From Antedon bifida (taxonomy: Eukaryota; Echinodermata; Crinoidea; Comatulida; Antedonidae): DNA of 64,000 bases. Location: NCBI GenBank assembly GCA_963402885.1, contig OY727095.1, forward strand, positions 11,537,001 through 11,601,000, in the 5' to 3' direction. Below the pieces are notes generated by a model. The model was not told the origin of the DNA. It saw only the letters and a list, made by a program, of their open reading frames with translations, and made no database searches. Every line of letters starts with the position of its first letter. Within the stretch, counting starts at the first letter, position 1. The position numbers and the translations under genes are program-made. This document shows, one piece after another, positions 17,301 through 32,300 of the stretch.

Positions 17301-20300
17301 TACAATTATTATGGCTTTTCACCCCGTTAATTATTATTATTCTCGCATTTATATTTATGACGGAACTTCCATTTATTCTAATCAAATTGGATATGTAGAC
17401 CGATATTCTTCGAACAGCAACAAGATTACGTATATTCCTACTTTGAGCGCGGTAACTATTAAGATAGACTATAATTATTATTATCGGAGATATTATTTCT
17501 GTAAAAATACAAATAATTATCAACCACTTGAATTTCACATCTCTGTTTATGAAAAAGGTAAGTCATTTGATTATATAATGTACAGAATATGGAGTTTGTA
17601 GTTTCTAGTTATGTGTGTAATAGCAGTATTTTATATATATCGAACTATTTTCAATTTATTAAGCTCAATTAATGGAATAAATTTAGGCCTACATATTTCT
17701 GACGACGCATCGTAAGAAATTGCAATACTTTAGGTACTACCAGCAATGAAATTCATACGTGTCAAACGTCAATAGTTTATATATTTCCGCAATGTATAAT
17801 TTTGTTGCGCACATTTTCAAAAATCAAATTAATTATTATAAGTTCTGAATTGAAATGTATTGAGTGATATGTTTGGCTATTTATTTTGTTGTATCTTAAT
17901 ATTGTAGAACATCTGAAGTCGTCCATAACTGTAGCCGATTCGACTATCAAGAATGTTGTTGGATCTTTTGTTTCAATCGTGGATAATGAAATTGAAGATA
18001 AAATTCCTGTTGATGTCAGCATATCAAGATGCTATTTTGAAAAGTGTTCTCGAACAAACCACAGTGTTATCGGCATTGGTCGCAAAGATGGTAACTGTTC
18101 AATAACTGAAAACTTTTTCAATGAAAACTACGGTACAGTAAACATTAGTCAAGGAGGAACCGATGCTTCAACAATAATTGTTGCACGGAACTATTTTTTA
18201 TCAACAAAACAGAGTAACATATTGTATATACAGTCTCCAGCTGACTCAATAAGAATACAGGTGTTTGATAACCACTTTATTCAAAACATACCATCAGCTA
18301 ACAACGATGTAGTCACCATTCAAGGAGGCAACGCTAGTATTAATAACAACTTATTTTATTATAACCATGGACGACATTTGATATTCATTGGAGGAGAAAC
18401 TGCCAATGGAAACCGACTCATCTATGGTAACATTATGATTTATAACACTGGCCAACGCTCTGATGAAACATTCACAATATTATTAGATGGTACCAATACT
18501 GGCATTAATGGAAATTATATAGTAAATGCTGGAAATGAATTTGAAATAGCTCTTACTTCTCGGGTAACGGAGACGGTTGATGCTACAAATAACTATTGGG
18601 GAGTTCGTTCCTTAGAAGAGGTCAGAGGTCGAGTGCGTGATGGAAAGAGTATTATTGGTCACGCAGATATCGAACAGGAACCTTTTCTTACTGAACCATC
18701 AGATATCGAATTCTTTAGTTGTAAGTTTAAACATTTTACTACCCTATATTAGCAGAGAAACGAATATTTAGGAAGAAGAGATATTTTGTTTTATTACTAT
18801 AATTTAATAAAGGTTTATTATTAGCAAATGTAGTGAAGAAAAAATAAAAGGATTAAAAGATAACACAGTTTTGAGATACTACTGTTTATATGAGGGAAGG
18901 AAATCTAGAAAGAAAAGATCATGTTAAATGTTAAATCATTAATTAATTAAGTAATCAATAATTGTTTTTAAAGCATCATGTCAGCCAGGCTATACCTTAG
19001 AAGGAAGTCAGTGTTTCAGTTACAAACCAGCTGCCGTCGACTACAATACAGCGAAGTCAATTTGCTTTGTATGTATACATTTATTATTACTATTAATTAA
19101 AGTAATTAACCAAAGAGAGCACACTTTGTGTATACAAACAGTGTTCTCGTCTTCCACTAGAGACATTTTCCTTTTTACCATTATATCTATACTTTAGTTT
19201 ACGTTCCCATTCATATTCCCACTTTAAACAAATCAAGTACAGAATATCATTTTGTTATTTCGGAATTTTTTTTTATAAACCTTATGTTCTTGTACTAAAT
19301 CATAATTTGTATATCTATATTAATTTTTTGTAATAATTCACAGTCGGAAAGAAACGCAGTGTACCGGCTAGTTTGCAATAATTGTATTGGTCCTACCAAG
19401 AACTCGGATGTCAACGAATTAAAGAAGTATTTAAGAATGAAAAACGGTGGATATGTTGACACAAGTCGTATTTGGATAGTAGATCAGGATTTATTTAAAA
19501 AGGTAACAATACATTGGGCCATAACAGTCTTACGTCATTTCTGTTGCAACGTGGATAGTCGGGAAACGGCCATCATGAAGAAAATATCATTTTGTTATTT
19601 GCTCCATGAGTCACTAATTTGAGGTATTCTTATGGAGTTCCCACTTGCCGCCAATTGTTTATTATTATGCTAAGTGTTTCTCTGATAAAAAAATGACGTG
19701 AGCTCACATGTTTTGCTTATAGAACAATACACATTGTGTTGATTAATCTATTAGGTAGAAGGTTTATCATTACAATTTATCATATGTTCGACAAATTACC
19801 ACAATAAAGGTCATCTTTTATTGCCTTCAGCACTACTCACACAGGTTATTCATGGTTGGCTAAAATCATGATCATTTTGTAATGAGTAAATTATTACATT
19901 TGTCTAGTGTCGATATTTGGAAGTACATCATATCAGTGGTAAATACAGTACAGGAACAGCTGATTGTGGCCAGCGATACCCAACTGTCTGCGAACGTCAA
20001 GCAGGTAAGATAACCCAAGAAAGAGTGATTACTCTTCCATAGAGTAATGTTGTATTACGTAAGTATAATCTGTATATAATAGCAATTATTCAGCAAAATT
20101 GTGTTTGTGTTTAAATCTTTCTCTCCTTCTGTAAATTTAGTGAATCGATGTCCTAATCAATGTATGGGTAACGGGCTATGTGGAAGGGGTTATTGTTTCT
20201 GTAACACAGGCTGGACAGGTAAAGATTGTTCTCAGTTTACATGTTCAGGTGGTTGCGGAAACTATGGCACTTGTCAGGGACCAAATGTATGCCGATGTAG

Positions 20301-23300
20301 GAGTGGCTGGCAGGTAAAAGCTTAAGCTTTCTGTTTTTAATATTTGGTAGTCTAGATGATAAATATGATAGTACGTGGAGCATGACGAAAATATAGTAGG
20401 GACTACTTTTATACTTCCATACTGTACAATCATGTGTATAATATATTCCAAGCAGCAGACTTACTACAAAATTACTATGACAGTTGTTAGCCTATGATTA
20501 TGATATAATTTTCTTTTAAAGGGATCAAGATGTACTTCTAGTTACTGTATCAGGTTCAAAGATTGTAAGTCATGTGCAAAGGTTGAAGGATGTGGTTGGT
20601 GTGATTCAACTCGTACCTGTCTGCCAGGTACAAGCACAGGGCCCGATGATGCAGTTACCTGCCATGCATGGTTTCACAACTATTGTTTTACCACCGGGAC
20701 ATGCTCCAGCAATATCGAGGTAGACTTTTAATTTTTTGTTTAAAACGTTTAATTCACATTCAGATTGGTATAAAACTATACACATTCTATACAATTTAAT
20801 TCGTCGAGTTTCAAACATTACTTATACGATGTTGAAAGCCTTATCGAAACGACACAATAAATAAATAGGCTTATTTATAACCGAAGCATATCGTTCATTG
20901 TTAACATCACCATTTATACATAATCTCTAAAATCAACTTAGACATTAGATTGTGAACGAACACACTGCAATTTTACAAGATTAAGTACTACAACGGGATC
21001 ATGCCAGAGTTGTCTGGATTTGAAGCAGTGTTTTACTAATACAGTGAGTATAATTTATATTAGGTTTATGCAATTATTTAAGACGCTTTTTTGGGGGATC
21101 ACGTTTATTCTAGTTAATGCCTTATAAACTTACTGCAGTAACAGCAGCAGTATAATTTTGACATTATCCCTTATAAGAACTAAAAACGTAAGTGTTCCTT
21201 TCAATGTTTTGTTCCTTGTCTAATCTACGAATTCAATGCACACATACTTTTTTTCATAAATTTAGAATACATAATGTGTCTGATATTTGTCTACTTCATC
21301 ACAGCACATCCATTATAATCTACTGATTTAAACTTACAATGTCTTGTTTCTAACCCTGAATATTTTATATTCGATCTAGCCGGACGGATGTAATGTTTGG
21401 ATTCCAGATAAATGCCCATCTAATATTGTGAACCCCAACTATGCTGACCCAGAAAGGAAGAATAAAATAGACATTGACGACAGAGTTAAATTAATACACG
21501 TTGGTGTGAATTCTACAACTATTTATAATTGTCCCGTAAGAATAGATGGAAATGTTCTGATGATTACTAACAAGAGACTAGATCACATAGATGCGTTTGA
21601 TGTTCTAGTCTCAAGCCAAGGACAGGGCGTATTTCACACTGTAACATCGGTACAACACTTGTGTAAGTAGTGTTTTCTTTATTTACAATATTATATAACA
21701 TTATCATTTATTATATTTCTTGTTTTTTATTTTCGATACCTTCATTCTGTGTTGGCAACCGAGTTTTGATAATCCCTTCAACTTTTGAACATTCCTTCTT
21801 GATCACTCATTCATTCAGTTCCTTTTTGATAATTACTTTTTGACAAGATATTGACAATCACACTCTTTGTCCTTATGTCCCTATTTATATTTTGTTTTTC
21901 TTTGACTGTCGCTCCAGACAATAAACTAGTCTTTGATTGAGTCGTTCTTTGACATTTTTTCTCTTTTTCTACATATTTTCTATTCATTTCCTTCACAATC
22001 AATTCTTTTCCTTCTTTTTTAATTCATTTAATGATCCGTTGCAGAAAATGTTAAAATGATGTTTATGGCATTATATTATAGGGAGACACAGTATGATTAA
22101 AGCAAGATTAGGGAGATTAGATGAAGTATTTGCATATGCAAATTTCCAAGATTTGTTAGATATCACTCCAATGGTTGATTCAAGTGATACCCCAGATGCT
22201 TCATTTTTGGCTGACGTCATCAATGATCGAGTGTCATATCCAAATGAAGACATTGTCATACTCAAAGGTTTTTTTGTGTCATTTCATTTTAAAAAGTATT
22301 ATCATGAATCGTATTTTATGGAAACTGTAAACATAAAAAAGACACATTGTGCCATCGTTTAATAATTTGTCGTCGCCTAATGTTATTTATTTCTTTTTTT
22401 AATTACAGACGTTCCTTTTCATAAATGTCTTGGAAGTAGAAATGTACCTGAAATAAGTAGCCTTCATTCAACAGTTGTCGTTTTGACTCTTGAAGTAGCA
22501 AGTTCATACGATATATCTGTTGGGACGATAATAGTTCTAGATTCTATTGGAAACTTCATCGAATCTGTTGTCGACATTGTTGAAGAGCAAAACGCTACTT
22601 TTATTGAAACCATGATTGTCGACTGCAGTAATAAATCCACATGGAAAGACATGTTAGTTACTTTATGTTTCTAATAACATTGTTATGTGGTAGTGTAATG
22701 ATAATAATGATCTGAAAGGATACATTAATGATTTCTTGCAGCTTGGCAACAACTCCTTCTGCCGTTATTTCTGAAAAAGCAACACTTGGATGCAGTGGAG
22801 GTGAATATGACCAAGAAGGACTGTTTATAATCGATGGAAAAATAACAAAAGAACAAATAGACAATGACAGCACAGTTACTGGGCGTGAAACAAGTGGTTT
22901 AATCGGCAAGGTACAGTTTTTAACAGTCAAGATACCCAATACTGGTCTTTAAAATGTCTTAATCAGATTTACTGTTATTTGCCATTATTGAAATTAATAA
23001 ATGTTTTGAAATTTGTATTTGTTTTTCTTCCCCATTACCTTAATAGGTTACAGAATATAAAGTTCAAGATAATTTAGTATTTATAGAACTTGTTGTCATA
23101 CGAGATCATCAGGAGTTTGGTGACGTCATTAACAATGTTACTGCAAATCGTAAATCGCCAATAGACATACGTCTTACTGAACCACAGACATACAAAGTAA
23201 GTGCTTTTCGAATGTTTTTATGTTAATAATGTAGCTAGCCTACGTATTATGTGATCGTGAAATACAAAACGGCTGATCTCGGAACGTAATCAATTGCCAT

Positions 23301-26300
23301 CAACAAATTGATATATGTGTATCAATGGTGTTTTTTTAATAAAGGTTATAGGATTATACATCGGTATGTAAATAATATCAATACTTAACTATGTTGCTAT
23401 TTTTAAATTCAGAATGGAAACATTTCCTATGAAATCAAGCCAGACTTTAAATTCAATCCATCTCTGAGACTAACTTTTCAAAATGATGTAGTAAAATTCA
23501 ATCAACTTGATGTGATATATGAGGGTATTGTAGAGGCGGGTATTCATATGAAAATCAAGGCGGGAGATCGGTAAGTGTAATTTTACCGAAAATAACAAAA
23601 TAATCACGATACAATTGGAAACATTGCAAGCATGCAAAGCAAGACTTACAGTACAATTTACTAATAATAACATACAGACATTATTACAACAATGTTTCCT
23701 CTGTCGCCCTTTGGAACGGTTTATACCAATCTCTACTGTGCAGAAAGTAGACGGAAAAGGTACAATCTCTTAAAAAAATACTTTTTAAGAAATAAAAACT
23801 ACTTCTAGTATAATAGTTTAATTTGATTTTATTTATAGATTTGATTACGTTACTGAAAATCAATTTGTTGATAAAGGAAGAATTGGTTCTTATTACGTTG
23901 CGTTGGGAAATGTAGCTATTCCTCTATCTGTTGATATCCAGGTCAAGTATTCCGTATCTGTTGACCTGCCTGTAAGCATATTGATTATGACATGATGAAA
24001 TGATAATTTATATCAATCATAGAGGTTCATTATACTAAGTATCAATCAATCTATTTTAGAAAAAAAAAGGTATCGTTATGCCTATATTGGATTGTTATAG
24101 TTTATAATAGTCCAGTACACTTAGACATCATTAGTATTTAATATTTTATTTCAAATTATTGATAAAGAAATACACAAATCATTACCGTATTGTACTATTT
24201 GTCTTTAAGGCTTCGTTGGAAACCATTTTTGGTGTTACCTCTAGTGGATATATAAGCGTTGGTTCAGGTCTCAGACCACAGAAGGATAGATTGGTTGTAC
24301 TGCCTCCAACGGTTTGTATCATTATTTAATCACTTAGATAATCAAGTTAAATTAAATGATAGTTCTATATGTTACATTTCTTTTGTGATATTGAAGGTGT
24401 ATGAAGTTTAAGTTGTCATGAGTTGGCAAATATTGTTCCTTCCGGGTTCTGTAGAGACCCTATTATTTGCTTTATAATGTAAATAAAACGCACCATTCAC
24501 TTTGTACTATTTATAGGTAGCTAATGCAAATACAAGTTCAACAAGAGCGGTGTATTCAACACAACTTGAAGAAAAGAACAACACAATATCCGTGAATGCC
24601 ACATTGATACCAACAATAGTGTTTACATTTCCATCTGAACCTGTGGCACCATTCTGCACTACTAAATCTTCTCTGCCTGATTGGCTGGCAAATTTTGGTA
24701 GGAAAATTGTAGCGTCTAAATATAATTGAAATACTTGTATTTAATATCGTTTATTAAATATTTTTTTTGTATACTGAAATGTGTTATACACAGAAGCTTT
24801 GTTTTCTATAATTTTACTTGTTTAGTTTAGTATATCGCTCTTTATTTATTTATTAATGCTATAGCAATCAGTTCGCACATTTTATCATGCTAATGTAGTG
24901 TATTGAAGTTTCATCTTACATTATTGATCCTTTATTTAGTTGGAGTAAATGAAACGAGATGTAATTCAGAAGAGGAAACATCATCTGCTTTTCAATTTTC
25001 TACTACATTCGATATTCAGACAAACTATACAGTTTTGATGTGTGATGATGTTTGTAATAAAGATGATAGTCTACCTTGTGATATACCAAACGCTGACATA
25101 TTATATGGTGGTCTTACAAACATGAATATGCTCACAACATATAACCAAGTCGACCTAACACAAGTCGCATACAGATCAAAAACGAATGATTTAACGGTTA
25201 ACACAAGGTAATATTTTCATAACTTACTGATTCTTTACCATCCTCCTGCGTATTAATTATGATTTGTGGCCAGCTGATCCCACTTTCCAACTAATATCAC
25301 TTCCTAACTGATATCACTTTACAACTATGGACTCGGTTTAAAATGTACTTATTTTCTTTAACAGAGAGTGCAGAGCTCAACCAATACCTAGTGTTACCAC
25401 AGAGACTACAACTGGCATGCCTAATTTTTGTCCTAACGGCTACACAGTCTCTCAAACCAATGCTGTAATGAAGTGCCCATGTACATGTCTTGATACTACT
25501 CTGAGGAATATGTCTCCAGATGGATCATGCCCGGTTTGTTCATTCTACATTTTTTCACCAAACTAAACACTCACTATATATACACGTTTATCAATGTTAT
25601 ACTAAACAATATCTAATAAAATGACGTGTAGTGGTCAATTTCAAGCAACCACTAGTGAAAAAAGAATTTGAACATTTGAGTTACAAATAAAGTTACAGTA
25701 CCATATCATTTCACCAGAGTACATCTTCTAGATTACATATATAAATGTTGAAAGAATTTGAATTGGTTAGCGTGTTGTAGAACATTCGGAACTTCGGAAT
25801 ACGAACGGTGTATTTGAATATAATATATTTAACATTAAGCTATTTTTTCCGTTAGTGTTCATGTCAATGCGCTGATGGGTCATATGACATCATAGCACCA
25901 GATGGAAGCTGTCCTTGTGAATGCAAATGTTCTGACTGTCAAACTTACACTATCGGTTCAAACGGTTGTCCGTGTCCGCTGATGAATGACATCTGTCCGC
26001 CATGTTTGATTGGTGAAGTTCAAGTTATCAACAATTGTCTTTGTCAATGTGTACCAGATGACCAATGTGGAATTCCACCAATATGTGTGACTGGACGCCA
26101 AGGTGAACACTGTGATAGACCCGACTGTCGACCATGTCAAGGTAACAACATTTAACAAAGGCGATAATCAATTCAATCTAATCAAAACTCTAATTAATCA
26201 GTATTGACTAAAATACTATTTCATGATAAGTATTGATACAATGCACATTATTTACTTTGTTCAGGTTGCTCTGGGAACGGTGTCTGTACTTCGGTGCCAA

Positions 26301-29300
26301 ACAGCTGTCAATCGCGATGTCAGTGTAATCGAGCTTGGATCGGAGAATGCTGTGACATTAGAAGACCAGCTAGAACTGGAGGAGATCCTCATCTTGTGAC
26401 ATTAGACGGTAATAACTTTATTTAACAAATTTTTTCCTTTTCTTTTTTATCTTGTTATTTTATCTTCATTTTTTCTTTAAATTGTTTGTTCCTTTTCATT
26501 TCTTTTGTCTTTTTTTCCCTTTTTTTCTATTTTTTTAAAATAATGAATGGAATTGTCATTAAATTATTATTTACGAGATTAAATTTTGTTTTATTAAGTA
26601 ATCACAACAAAGACCATGTACAATTTGAGTTCATATTGTGTTCTCCCAGAATATAATAAATAAGTTATTAAAATAGATTTTTTAAATTGAAGCAAACATC
26701 GAGATATTAAGTCTTTCTTAAGTACACTCCATATAACTATCTATTCCTTGTAGGTGTGGAGTACGATTACTATGGAAATGGCGAGTTCTGGTTATGCAGA
26801 AGCATTGGTAATGATTTTGGTATACAAGCAAGATTTTATGAAAGCCACAGATCTTCATTAACGGGAGGAATTTCCATGAAATTGAAAGAAGATGTTTTGA
26901 CAATTACCACTCCAATGATAGCGGATTATGAAACATTGCCAATTCTAAGGTAGGTACACATGAAATTATAATATTGTACAAACCTAAAGAATATGAGAAA
27001 AAAACATTTTCCAATTTTAAGCCTTTAAACAAAGTGTTTAACTTTGATTTTTCAAACATTTCTAGACTAAATGGTGAATTACTGGATATAAGCACTGAGC
27101 AGAAAATCCAACTGGCAAATTCAACAGTACTATTAGATGTTCAGCTGAGAAACAGCAGTAACTCGTCAAGTCCCATAATGATTTTGGCATTCGAATACCA
27201 ATCAGGTGATTTTTTTGTATTTGTTTAAATTATTGATTTTCTATTTTTGTTGTTGCCAAAAACATGTTAACCTCTATTTCTAAAGTGGAATATTGCAGTG
27301 TTTATTGGACAGAAAACATATCCAGAAACGACTTTCATACTTTTGAAACGAATAAATTATTTACATTAAAAAAACCCCACACTTTTACTGATTTAAAAAT
27401 AGTCTTATTTTTATTTATCAATACGGCTTTAAAGTTTTAACATTGTCAATCTTTATTGACATTGCCTTATTAATTATCTAGTGTTTTGTTGTCTAACTAT
27501 CAGTTATTTATTTTTAAGGTGTGTCAGTAGGTATCGAAGTACAGTTTAGTGAGTCGATCGAGAGACTATACTTCAACTTATTAGTCACACCTACACTCAG
27601 CTTTATTGGTAAAACAGAAAGCCTCTGTGGTCTTATGGATGATGACACGGACAACGATTTTATTGGTTCGGATGGCGCCCTCTACCATCTCAATAATGTC
27701 ACTGAATTTGTTGAAACATGTAAGACAGATTACATATTATTGATTCATTGAATATTAAATAATTGACTCCCACATTTGGAGAAAACTGCAGCAATATAAA
27801 AACAACAAAAGCCGTAACTTCAGAAAAACATAAACATTTTTGTGAGAATAGTATTTTTTCAGTTTCATAGTCAACATTTCTTCTTTTTCCGAAACTAGGG
27901 AAAATTTCAAGCTCTAATTCTAATGGTGGACTGCATGGTTCTTGGTCGTGGAATTCGTCCAATTTTCATTCATTAGATGAGTTGGATAGTTCTTACACGA
28001 GGATATATGAACCGATCTACAGTTCAGATGACTTAGATCAAGATATTGTGGAGGTAATAAAGATTAATAGATTAAATTATTTAGTAATAATTGTATGCAT
28101 ATCATTTTCTTTTAAATATTGATAACATGTTATTTCCTCAAAAACCTGTGGATGTGAGAGCAATGCTATTTTTTTAATGTGGAGTTTCTATAATTCGACA
28201 GGTTATTAGATTTTTAACTTTCAATCTAGTAATCTTTTTCTTTCTTTTCTTTTATTCAATTTTTCACACTTCAAAAATAATACAAGTTATGTGAAACATT
28301 AAGGTAATCAAACTAATTTAAACAAAATATATAGATATACTTGTACAACAAAGAAATGTGAAAGGAGGTCAAATAAGTATAATACTTTAAGCTTGACCCC
28401 CTAACAAGACTGCAGGTTACGGTACATGACAAAAAAACAGCACATGAGGTAATGATATTTGCTGTACAAAATGCCTAGTAAAAATTAGAAAATAACAATA
28501 TCAGTAATAGTTGTGATTAAATATAATATATAAAAAATAGAATAACAATAAATTAACATTATTAAAAATAATCATAACACCTTATTCATCATATGCCTGG
28601 ATTAGAGATTGCTTATATGTAATTTTAAAACTAAAAGGTGAAGGTTTCTTTATCAGTGAATGTGAAAGACTTTCCCACAGTTTAAGTCCAGTATAAAGTA
28701 TTGAATGACGTCTAATGTGCGAGTCGCAGTTTTTAACAGTGTATACATTAGTATTGGAAAAACGGGTAAAATGTGTATGAGTATCAGAAGGTTTAGTAAA
28801 GAGTGAACATATGTGGGTCGGAAGTAGATTATTTGTAAGTCGGTACATGAATAGTGCAGTTTGAAGTTTATTGACATCAACACTTTAATTCGATATATGA
28901 GATTTATTTTTTCAATATGCATAGTGTTTAGTCGTTTAATTTGCTCATCACGGATACATTCAAAACATTGTTACTTTTTTACTTAATAAACAGATGGCAA
29001 CGACTGCATGCCTTAAAACACTACAAAATACAATAGAAAATGCTGTTCTTTTTCAATCTTGTGTCTACGACGTCGCTGTAACAAATGATATGTCATTCTC
29101 AAATCAACAGTCACTGCAAATAGGTAAGTGACTACTAGCGTCATTTTCTCATGAAGTTTATGAAACGCCAAACGGAATTCATTTTTATCGAATTTTATTT
29201 ATACAAAGTAAAATGTACACGACTATTAAAGTATTGTGCAATATTTGTGCATTTCAGGATGTCCACAGCAGTGTTCAGGTCGTGGAGTATGCATCGATAG

Positions 29301-32300
29301 TGTATGCCAATGTCTACCGGGATGGTCTGGAAATAGTTGTAACAATGGTAAACTTCTCTGCACTTGGATTTTATCAATTTAATTGTTTTTAAACCCGAAT
29401 TTAATAATCCATGTTAACAATTATGCAATAATAATAATTGAATTTAATTTCTTTAGGTACCTGCACCTCGAATTGTGTTAATGGAGATTGCATATCTGGG
29501 TTTTGTCGATGTAACGTTGGCTGGGAAGGCGATACATGTGAAGACAAAGGTACATATTATTATATATTATTTTAGGAACACAATATTAACTTTATGTTAA
29601 AGGTATTGTTAATTATTAAAGTTTTAACTTGTATATTTATATATATACTAATTGCAGGGTAAAATGCCAGTAATATTTTATTTAGTTCAATGAACTTGAT
29701 GTTATTATATGCTTGTGTTTTAAGTAGTAATTAGACATTGAGTATTAAACATATATTTTTAGCCACTTGCTATAGTGTAAATAACTGTACAGACGAGCAA
29801 CACGGTGAATGCCTTTCAACGGATGTATGTTTATGCAAGAAAGGGTTTACAGGTAACGATGGTATTCTGTAATTTCTAGACATAAATTCTATTTGTTGAG
29901 AGTATTGAACTCTTTTTACGCTAGTCAAGCAACCACTTCTCTGCGCATGTGCAAATGAATAGAATTAGCCATTCAATCTGAGACAACCTTTTCACACTTA
30001 TTAGAAATAATGTAGGATAACGAGTGTATGATTGTACCTATCCAAAGGCAAATTACTAAAAATATGACAATGTATCAGTTGGTGGATCTCAATGGAGATA
30101 CAAAATAAAATAAGCAAAAAGCTAAATCAAAACGATAAAGTAAAACAGCCAGAAAAATGAGCAGAGCTTTCGGGCAACACTAGCCCTTGCTCAGTTGACA
30201 CTTGGACAAAGTAGATATAAAGCAGACAAGTACTTAACTTAACTTAATATATATAATATTAATAACTGTGATTTCAGGTGATGATTGTAGTATCGTTCCA
30301 ACGTGTCATGCAGTTTCTGATTGCTCAAGTAACGGAATCTGTGTTAACTTTGATGTATGTGAATGTCAGGAACAATGGAAATCTTCAGCTTGTGACGTGT
30401 TATCTTGTCACAACCTTGACGGATGCTCAGGTAAAATCTGAAGTGAATTAACAATTTAGTCTAGAACAGTTGATGTGAAAGAATATTTGTTATGGACTTG
30501 AAAATATTCCCTCCATTCAACTCATAAGCATTCATTATTTTGGATATCTTTATTTTATGAAGCAAATGTATATAATATGAAATTCAGTTATCATAAATAG
30601 CGTAAATTGTTCAGATAGACAGTATAATTTTCAATAGTATACAGTATACGAAATTAACAACATTTGAAATGTAAAAATGTTAAGAACATAAAAAAAATAG
30701 TAAAAAACAAAACCAATATTGTCCAAGAAAATATTGTTTCTTTTTTGATTAACATAACATAAGAAACTGCTAATTGCCTTTATTTATGACAGGTAATGGC
30801 ATATGCGTCAGTATCGACGTTTGTATGTGTAATAGTGGATGGACTGGCGAATCTTGTGCTTTGCCCGATTGTTCTGAAATGAACTATTGTAGTGATCAGG
30901 GAGAATGTACAGGACCGAACCAATGTAGTTGTTATGTGGGGTACCAAGGAGATAACTGCACTGAATCAATTGACTGCATTGAATTGAATAATTGCAATGG
31001 GAGTGGAGTTTGTATTGAAGACGCCTCTTTGGATAATGGAACATTTTCTTGCGAGTAAGTTCAGCAACTGTAGTTTGTAGAAACTAAGGGAAAGGTACGA
31101 GTGCATGATGGGTGGTGGAAGTGGTTGGGTTTCTCAATGCTGTTGGCTAAACTGTGTACTCTCCTCTTTCTCCAATCAAATATCTGGAAACACCCCACGT
31201 TTATATTTGGCGTATTTAGATCTTTAGAACACTTCGGCCACAATCTACTGTATATTGGTCCTCTCAAGATAATAAGTTATTTATAGCGTATGATGATGAT
31301 CACAGTGTCTTACTTATACTACAGCTCTTTCACATAAACAGATGTAGTCCCTTTGAAAACAGACAAGAGGTTTTTTTTTATAGCTATATTAATGTATTGG
31401 TCTTTTTTCTAGGTGTTTTAGTGGATATTCAGGTGTGAATTGCTCTGTGTTTTCATGTGAACAGTTAAATAATTGTTATGACCATGGGACATGTATTGAA
31501 TCCAACGTTTGTCAGTGTGATGTTGGTTATACTGGACAGAATTGCTCACTTCCTTCTTGTGAAAATCTTGCGTTTTGTACTGGTAAGTGCCGTCTAAAAA
31601 CAATTTTATTATACATTTTTGATGAGATAAAAACATATAACAACCTAATTTCTTTTTTCCATTCATCTTTCCATTTCACTTTATTTATTGAAGGTAATGG
31701 AGCATGTGTATCATATGACAAATGTGAGTGCTACGCTTCCTGGTCAGGGGATAAATGTGACATTGCATTTTGTAGTGATGACTGCAATGGACGTGGAGAT
31801 TGCGTTGATGAAGAAACATGTCAATGTTATATAGGTTATGAAGGTGATAGATGCGAACTTGTTCAACAAGAAAATCTAAACCAACCTGTATTTGATAACG
31901 ATGCATTGAATGTCACATTTTACGAAAATCTACCGATTGGAACCTTTTTGATCACTGTAAAAGCACGGGATAACGACACTGGTCAGAATGGGATGGTATC
32001 ATATCGATTACTACAGTCAGAATATTCAAACCTTTTTCTAATCGATCAACAAAATGGAAATTTGATTACTGCTTGGGTATTTGATTTTGAAACACCATAC
32101 TCGGATATCTCGCTTACAGTAATTGCTGAAGATAATGGTTTCCCACCGATGAGTGCATATGCTATGGTTAACCTAACGCTACTGGATCAAAATGATAACT
32201 GTCCAGTATTCTTAGGAGATTATCCAGATATAACTATTCATCTTAATACCACCAATGCAACAGTCATTAGTAATATTTCAGTTGTAGATGAAGATAGTGA

